Shown here piece by piece: positions 31,440 through 36,282 of a stretch of DNA of 36,282 bases. The translations under genes were made by a program, and so were the position numbers. The stretch comes from an uncultured Solobacterium sp. (GTDB taxonomy: Bacteria; Bacillota_I; Bacilli_A; Erysipelotrichales; Erysipelotrichaceae), in contig URCJ01000017.1 of assembly GCA_900546285.1 (NCBI GenBank), positions 1 through 36,282 on the forward strand, given 5' to 3'. How positions within the stretch are numbered: the first letter of the stretch is position 1; the number at the start of each line of letters is the position of its first letter. Below the pieces are notes generated by a model. The model saw only the letters and a program-made list of their open reading frames with translations, did no database searches and had not been told where the DNA came from.

Positions 31440-33199
31440 TGGATATTAAGGATAAATTAAAGACCCTACCTTTAAAACCAGGATGTTATCTGATGAAAGA
31501 CAAGGATGGTAAGGTCATCTATGTTGGGAAAGCTATTAATTTAAAGAATCGTGTGAATTCTTATTTTAGGGGTGCTCATGATTATAAGACTACAAAATTA
31601 GTTAAGAATATCGTTGATTTTGACTATATTGTCGTTAATAGTGAGAAGGAAGCTTTAATACTAGAATATAACTTAATCAAAAAGTATGATCCTTACTACA
31701 ATATTGTCTTTAAGGATGATAAGTCATATCCTTATATTCTTTTAAAAGATGGTGATATACCTTGTGTTGAAGTAATTAGACTTAAGAAGAATAATCGTAA
31801 ATATAAGGGTAGACTATTTGGTCCTTATCCTGATATTGGAGCTGCTAGAAATACAGTAGCTTTGATTAATAGACTATATCCTACAAGAAAGTGTAAGAAT
31901 TTAGGTAGTGAACTATGTCTTTATTATCATATTAACCAATGTCTTGGTTATTGTGTTAAAGATTATGATAGAGAAGCTTGCTTAAAGACAAAGAAAGATA
32001 TCATTTCTTTTCTTCAAGGTGATACTAAGGATATCGTTAATGACTTAAAAGAGAAGATGAATAAGGCTAGTGAACAACTAGATTTTAAGAGCGCCATTAT
32101 TTATCGTGACTTAATTAATGATATTAATGTATCTGTTAGTAAACAAGTAATTGAACTTCATGAAAAAGAAAGTTTTGATGTCTTTAATTATTTTTTCTTA
32201 GATGGCTATATTGCGATAACGGGTTTAAATATCAGAAATGGTATTCTTTTAGGCAGTGATAAGATGCTAGATTATCTTGTTGGTGACCCCGAAAATTATG
32301 TTTCTAGCTATATTTATCAATATTATCAAATTAATCAGTCAGTCAAAACCTTATATGTTCCTGAAAACTTATTGGGCTATTTACAAGGCTTAGATGGAAT
32401 AGAAGTATTAAGTGTTACAAAGGGTAAGCGTAATCAACTATTACAACGTGCTTTAAGTAATAGTGAAGAGGCTTTAAGACAAAACAAGGCTATCTTAACC
32501 TCTAAGGAAGTATATTACGATAGTATTAGTAAGGAATTTGAACGTATTTTTGATAAGAAAATAAATAGAATTGAACTATTCGATAACTCTCATTTAGCAG
32601 GTACTAATACAGTAGCGGCCATGGTTGTTTATAAAAACTTTAAACCTTCTAAAAAAGATTATCGATTATTTAAGTTGCAAGAGGGTGCTGATGATTTAAA
32701 GTCGATGAAGGAAGTAATCTATCGAAGATACTTTAGGGTCTTGAAAGATGATTTAGAAAGACCTGATTTAATCATTGTTGATGGGGCGATGATTCAAATA
32801 GAAGCTGCTAAAGAGATTTTAGAATCTTTAGATTTAGATATCACACTATGTGGTTTGGGCAAGGATGATAGTCATAATACCGCTTATTTGATGAATTCTA
32901 ACTATGAAAAGATTGATATCAGTCCTGACAGTAATGTTTTCTTCTTTTTAGCAAATGCTCAAGATGAGGTCCATCGTTTTGCGATTACTTATCATAAGAA
33001 ATTACGTAATAAGAATACTTATAAATCTATCTTAGATGATATTGAAGGCTTGGGCCCTAAGACTAGGTTGAAGTTATTGAAACAGTATAAGACTATCTCT
33101 AACTTAAGGGAACAATCTCTTGAAGAATTAAAATCAGTTTTAAACGCCAAGGTGGCTGAAAGATTGTATAATAAGTTACACGATGATAAAGAATCTTAA
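31439..33199 (+). CDS. uvrC: Excinuclease ABC subunit C
   Basis: UvrC makes both incisions in nucleotide-excision repair with UvrA and UvrB. The 586 residues contain the GIY-YIG nuclease domain (12-90, PGCYLMKDKDGKVIYVGKA), a four-Cys segment likely to hold an Fe-S cluster (between CKNLGSELC and CLGYC, about 155-175), the UVR domain (about 200-232), the RNase H-like nuclease domain (ELFDNSHLAGT, LIIVDGAMIQIEAAKEIL) and a C-terminal helix-hairpin-helix (IEGLGPKTRLKLLKQY). The ATG shares its A with the mutS2 stop (TAATG). The last 17 nt overlap the next small gene. Confidence 0.97.
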   Translation: MDIKDKLKTLPLKPGCYLMKDKDGKVIYVGKAINLKNRVNSYFRGAHDYKTTKLVKNIVDFDYIVVNSEKEALILEYNLIKKYDPYYNIVFKDDKSYPYILLKDGDIPCVEVIRLKKNNRKYKGRLFGPYPDIGAARNTVALINRLYPTRKCKNLGSELCLYYHINQCLGYCVKDYDREACLKTKKDIISFLQGDTKDIVNDLKEKMNKASEQLDFKSAIIYRDLINDINVSVSKQVIELHEKESFDVFNYFFLDGYIAITGLNIRNGILLGSDKMLDYLVGDPENYVSSYIYQYYQINQSVKTLYVPENLLGYLQGLDGIEVLSVTKGKRNQLLQRALSNSEEALRQNKAILTSKEVYYDSISKEFERIFDKKINRIELFDNSHLAGTNTVAAMVVYKNFKPSKKDYRLFKLQEGADDLKSMKEVIYRRYFRVLKDDLERPDLIIVDGAMIQIEAAKEILESLDLDITLCGLGKDDSHNTAYLMNSNYEKIDISPDSNVFFFLANAQDEVHRFAITYHKKLRNKNTYKSILDDIEGLGPKTRLKLLKQYKTISNLREQSLEELKSVLNAKVAERLYNKLHDDKES

Positions 33200-33347
33200 T
33201 GAAACACTATCACTTCTTGTCTTAATTATTATGTGCCTGTTCATGTTGAAGGTTGGATTGGGTATGATTTTTTCATCTCATTTAACAGGTACGGCAAGAG
33301 GTAATTTCGAATTACTTAAGAAGTATAGTGAAAATGATGAGGAATAA
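33183..33347 (+). CDS. Small single-span membrane protein (54 aa) between uvrC and rmuC
   Basis: Not recognised. The frame starts at ATG 33183 inside the end of uvrC (17-nt overlap) and ends in TAATG, sharing one base with the rmuC start. Residues 9-30 form one hydrophobic helix (LSLLVLIIMCLFMLKVGLGM). The C-terminal 24 residues are polar and charged (GNFELLKKYSENDEE), predicted to face the cytoplasm. There is no clear ribosome site, as is usual for coupled genes. Without it there would be a 147-bp gap in an operon where every other junction overlaps, which supports a real gene. A membrane anchor or small partner of RmuC, itself membrane-anchored, is conceivable but unproven. Confidence 0.65.
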   Translation: MIKNLNETLSLLVLIIMCLFMLKVGLGMIFSSHLTGTARGNFELLKKYSENDEE

Positions 33348-34363
33348 TGGATACCATAACGATATTATTACTAATTTTAGTTATATTTTTACTTGCGGCA
33401 GTTTTTGCGATAATTATTTATCTTTTAAGAAATAATAAAAGAAATGATCATTTAAGAGATGATCTTTTAATCATTACTAATCAAATTAATAATGTAAAAG
33501 ATAGTACAACTGATCGCTTATTACAAATCGAGGAACATCTAACAAATAATATTATTAAGACAAGCGAGATAACTAATAATACTTTTAATCAAATAAATGA
33601 AAGACTTATTAAGATTGATGATAATCAAAAGGCCTTAGATGACTTATCTACTAATATCATTTCTTTAAAGGATGTGATGGTTGATAAGAAGACTCGTGGT
33701 GCCTATGGTGAGGTTGAACTATATAGTATTCTTGAACAAGCCTTTGGAACTGATAAGCATTTCTATGATAAACAAGTAACACTACCTAATGGTAGTAGGG
33801 TGGATGCCCTGGTTCATGGTTTTGGTTCTTTAGAAGATATTTGTATCGACTCTAAGTTTCCCTTAGAAAATTATCGAAGAATGTATGATAAGGATTTATC
33901 ACAACTTGAAAAAGATAAGGCTAAGAATAGCTTTAAGGCTGATGTTAGTAAGCATTTAAATGATATTAGTTCTAAATATATTATTCCAGGTAGCACCGCA
34001 CCGATGGCTTATATGTTTGTACCATCAGAGGCTATCTTCTCAGAGATTTATGGAAACTTTCCTGAATTAATTGATAAGGCTTATGAATTAAAAGTTTATG
34101 TTGTCTCACCGACTACTTTAATGGCCTATATAACGGCTATTAAAAGTATTTATCTAGGTATTAAGAAAAATGAGAAGGCTAAGGAAATCGAAAGATTATT
34201 GTTGGATCTATCGGTAGAGTTTACAAGGTTAAAGGATAGGAGTGAGACTTTGCAAAGGGATTTTGAAAGAATAATTCCGGATTTTGAGAAGATGTTTGTG
34301 ACGGAAAATAAAATAATTAAGCGTTTTGCGGCAATTGAAAAGGGAGATATTGAAAATGATTAA
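33347..34363 (+). CDS. rmuC: RmuC-family DNA recombination protein
   Basis: RmuC limits recombination at inverted repeats and is predicted to be a membrane-tethered nuclease. The 338 residues begin with a membrane helix (ITILLLILVIFLLAAVFAII), followed by a coiled coil (about 30-110) and the RmuC domain (about 112-310). That domain contains KTRGAYGEVELYSILEQAF, LPNGSRVDALV and CIDSKFPLENYRRM, the PD-(D/E)XK-like core with the Asp and Lys of DSK. The start shares its A with the stop of the 54-aa gene. The end overlaps the YitT gene by 8 nt. Confidence 0.93.
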   Translation: MDTITILLLILVIFLLAAVFAIIIYLLRNNKRNDHLRDDLLIITNQINNVKDSTTDRLLQIEEHLTNNIIKTSEITNNTFNQINERLIKIDDNQKALDDLSTNIISLKDVMVDKKTRGAYGEVELYSILEQAFGTDKHFYDKQVTLPNGSRVDALVHGFGSLEDICIDSKFPLENYRRMYDKDLSQLEKDKAKNSFKADVSKHLNDISSKYIIPGSTAPMAYMFVPSEAIFSEIYGNFPELIDKAYELKVYVVSPTTLMAYITAIKSIYLGIKKNEKAKEIERLLLDLSVEFTRLKDRSETLQRDFERIIPDFEKMFVTENKIIKRFAAIEKGDIEND

Positions 34364-35213
34364 GAAGTATTTTGATAAACAACTATTTATAATGTCCATT
34401 GTGAGTGCCTTGGTATATTCCTTTGGCATTGCGAACTTTTCAATTCCGGCTAAGCTGTATCCAAGTGGTTTCTCTGGAATCTCACGTATCGTATCTGACT
34501 TATTAGGCGACTTCTTTCATATTAATATTTCTTATTCAATTTTATATTTAACTCTAAATTTTATTGTAGTTATTTTTGTATTTACTAAATTAGGTAGAAA
34601 GTTTACTATCTATTCAACTATTCAATTCTTAATGGTATCTTTCTTTACTTCTTTCTTTAAACAAATTATTTTTATCAATGAAGAAATCTTAATGGCAATT
34701 TTTGGTGGTTTGATTAATGGTTTAGGTGTAGGTCTTGCCTTATCTAATAATTTCTCAACGGCTGGTTTTGATTTTGTCAGTGTCTTCTTTGCGACTAAAT
34801 ATAAAAAAGATGTATGGAACTACATCTTTGGCGTTAATATTATCATCTTATTAATGGCTGGTTTGATCTATGGCTGGGATAGAGCTCTATACTCAATAAT
34901 CTTCCAATTTACAAGTACTCAGGTAATCAAGTCTTTCCATAAAAGATATACTCATAAGACACTTACTATCGTCACAAAGTATCCAGAGGAAGTATCTAAT
35001 GCCATCTTAAAGAGTATTAGACATGGTATTACCGAAATTCATGCGACTGGTTTTTATTCTAAGCAAGATACAACTATTCTTTATTCGATTGTTAACTCTT
35101 TCCAAGCTAAAGAGGTTGTAAAAATTGTACTAGAAACCGATCCTCATGCCTTTATCAATGTTCAAAAGTCTGAGGCAATATTTGGCAATTACTATCAAAA
35201 ACCATTAGATTAA
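34356..35213 (+). CDS. YitT-family membrane protein (DUF2179)
   Basis: A 285-residue protein with an N-terminal YitT membrane domain of about five to six helices (to about 195; landmarks FSIPAKLYPSGFSGISRI and FGGLINGLGVGLAL) and a C-terminal cytoplasmic DUF2179 domain (about 200-280, HGITEIHATGFYS). The family is widespread in Firmicutes; the function is unknown, and a transport role is often assumed. The ATG at 34356 in ATGATTAA overlaps the end of rmuC, with AAGGGAG upstream. The longer frame to 34326 is a read-back into rmuC and is rejected. It is the last gene of the cvpA-mutS2-uvrC-rmuC operon. Confidence 0.92.
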   Translation: MIKKYFDKQLFIMSIVSALVYSFGIANFSIPAKLYPSGFSGISRIVSDLLGDFFHINISYSILYLTLNFIVVIFVFTKLGRKFTIYSTIQFLMVSFFTSFFKQIIFINEEILMAIFGGLINGLGVGLALSNNFSTAGFDFVSVFFATKYKKDVWNYIFGVNIIILLMAGLIYGWDRALYSIIFQFTSTQVIKSFHKRYTHKTLTIVTKYPEEVSNAILKSIRHGITEIHATGFYSKQDTTILYSIVNSFQAKEVVKIVLETDPHAFINVQKSEAIFGNYYQKPLD

Positions 35214-35214
35214 T

Positions 35215-35240
35215 AAAAGCTCCGCGAGGAGCTTTTGTAT
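35215..35240. terminator. Bidirectional terminator between the YitT gene and trpS
   Basis: AAAAGCTCC (35215-35223) and GGAGCTTTT (35228-35236) form a 9-bp stem with a GCGA tetraloop. T-rich DNA follows on the plus strand and A-tract/T-tract symmetry makes it usable in both directions. It serves the two convergent genes. Confidence 0.9.
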
Positions 35241-36242
35241 TTAATATTTAATTTCTAATCCTACTTGTTTCTTAACATTAGCAAGTGTTTCATGCGCAAT
35301 CTTTTCAGCCTTTTTAGCACCTTCTTCTAATACTTTTTCAAGTGTATGAGAAGCTAGGATTTCATTATATCTGGTTTGAATCTTTTCAAGCTCTGCACAT
35401 ACAACGTCAGCTACATAACCTTTAAGCTTTCCATATCCTTGATCATGGAATTCTAAGACAATATCTTCCATTGAACGATTAGTTAATGAAGAAGCGATTT
35501 CAATTAAGTTATATAGACCAGGTTGGTTTTCCTTATCTAATTGAATAACACCAACTGAATCGGTTACAGCAGACATAATCTTCTTTCTTGCAACTTTTAA
35601 ATCATCTAATAAATAGATACAGCCCTTATTTGTTTCATCTGACTTAGACATCTTCTTACTAGGATCTTGTAAAGACATGATACGAGCTCCAACTTTGGCA
35701 ACAAGAGGTTCTGGTACTGTGAAAGTCTTAGAATACTTGTTGTTGAAGCGGATTGCTAAATCTCTTGTAAGTTCAACGTGTTGTTTCTGGTCTTCACCAA
35801 CCGGAACATAGTCGGCATTATATAGAAGAATATCAGCAGCCATAAGACATGGATAAGTATATAGACCAGCAGTCAAATTCTTTTCACCCTTTGCTGTCTT
35901 ATCTTTGAACTGTGTCATTCTATTTAGTTCACCTAAATAAGTGTTACATGCCATGATATAGCCAAGTTCTGCATGTTCATGAACATCTGTTTGTAAGAAG
36001 ATAGTAGCTTTTTCAGGATCTAGACCACAAGCTAAATATAAAGCTACCGCATCTGTTAAATTCTTCTTTAATTGTTCTGGTTCTTGATACTCAGTGATGC
36101 AATGTAAGTTAGCAATAAAGACAATCATCTCATAGTCATCTTGATACTTAACAAAGTTTCTTAAGGCTCCAATATAGTTACCTAGAGTTAGTTGTCCTGT
36201 TGGCTTAATGCCTGATAACATTCTTTTCATAATTTTTACCAT
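35241..36242 (-). CDS. trpS: Tryptophanyl-tRNA synthetase
   Basis: Class I synthetase that charges tRNA-Trp. The 333 residues match the usual 325-340. The HIGH-equivalent TLGNYIG lies in SGIKPTGQLTLGNYIGAL, the KMSKS motif is KKMSKSD, and GEDQKQHVELTRDLA is the family's tryptophan- and ATP-site region. Two starts are possible. ATG 36242 has AAAGG 7 nt upstream and is kept. ATG 36230 (KRMLSGIK) matches the start of typical homologues, but has no good ribosome site. The ribosome site of the longer form lies in the loop of a hairpin at 36244-36264. The upstream leader is cut by the window edge, so a Trp T-box cannot be excluded. Confidence 0.96.
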   Translation of the reverse strand: MVKIMKRMLSGIKPTGQLTLGNYIGALRNFVKYQDDYEMIVFIANLHCITEYQEPEQLKKNLTDAVALYLACGLDPEKATIFLQTDVHEHAELGYIMACNTYLGELNRMTQFKDKTAKGEKNLTAGLYTYPCLMAADILLYNADYVPVGEDQKQHVELTRDLAIRFNNKYSKTFTVPEPLVAKVGARIMSLQDPSKKMSKSDETNKGCIYLLDDLKVARKKIMSAVTDSVGVIQLDKENQPGLYNLIEIASSLTNRSMEDIVLEFHDQGYGKLKGYVADVVCAELEKIQTRYNEILASHTLEKVLEEGAKKAEKIAHETLANVKKQVGLEIKY

Positions 36243-36243
36243 T

Positions 36244-36264
36244 AAGGCGCCTTTCTGTCGCCTT
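36244..36264 (-). promoter_or_regulatory. Hairpin presenting the trpS ribosome site
   Basis: On the minus strand AAGGCG (36264-36259) pairs with CGCCTT (36249-36244), and the 9-nt loop carries GAAAGG. It ends one base before the ATG. It could expose or restrict the ribosome site. Only 18 nt of upstream sequence remain in the window. Confidence 0.4.
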
Positions 36265-36282
36265 CACAAATACGCAACCAAA

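Overview
The window is a 36.3 kb stretch of low-GC chromosome with the standard genetic code: TGA is used as a stop, for example at 9722 and 15110, so it is not a mollicute. AGGAGG-type ribosome sites, T-box leaders, RNase HIII, MutS2, CvfD/GSP13-like and YitT proteins indicate a Firmicute. The compact, Lys-rich housekeeping proteins and a ThrRS without a TGS domain fit an Erysipelotrichia-like lineage. That placement is inferred from style, not from a database match.

Layout. Positions 1-980 hold the truncated 5' part of an ISL3-type transposase, cut at a cluster of CTTTACATAA repeats. Next come an Nfu-type Fe-S scaffold gene (minus strand) and, divergently, a CvfD-like S1 protein coupled to pgi. 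At 3.1-4.5 kb lies an AlbA_2/HATPase regulator gene interrupted by a single in-frame TAG. Then follow tig, lon, ysxC and a secreted NlpC/P60- or CHAP-like hydrolase. The 436 bp gap at 9410-9845 is not empty: it contains a complete small unit (promoter, ribosome site, 34-aa membrane peptide, terminator). At 9.8-15.1 kb is a full branched-chain amino-acid ABC operon (livJHMGF) plus a CBS-ACT protein, followed by valS under a Val T-box. mscL, thrS under a Thr T-box and a lipoprotein come next. proS (minus) and an IMP dehydrogenase diverge at 23.1 kb. A cytoplasmic GH13 glycosidase and an AbiEi/AbiEii toxin-antitoxin pair follow. rnhC (minus) diverges from a tightly coupled DNA-maintenance operon: cvpA, mutS2, uvrC, an otherwise easily missed 54-aa membrane protein, rmuC and a YitT-family gene. 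trpS (minus) closes the window.

How it fits together. Most of the window is core metabolism and translation: four aminoacyl-tRNA synthetases, two with T-boxes, and protein quality control (tig, lon). Branched-chain amino-acid uptake sits next to the Val-regulated synthetase. Gene ends are unusually tightly packed: six junctions use the same 8-nt RTGNNTAR overlap. Several promoters (cvfD, abiEi, rnhC, cvpA) put the -10 box so close to the start codon that the mRNA would be leaderless.

The accessory parts are the ISL3 remnant, the AlbA_2 pseudogene and the AbiE module. The best candidates for something undescribed are the free-standing 34-aa hydrophobic peptide unit at about 9.57-9.81 kb, which has a possible antisense promoter like a type I toxin-antitoxin locus, and the 54-aa membrane protein embedded between uvrC and rmuC. 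Both are inferences from sequence architecture.
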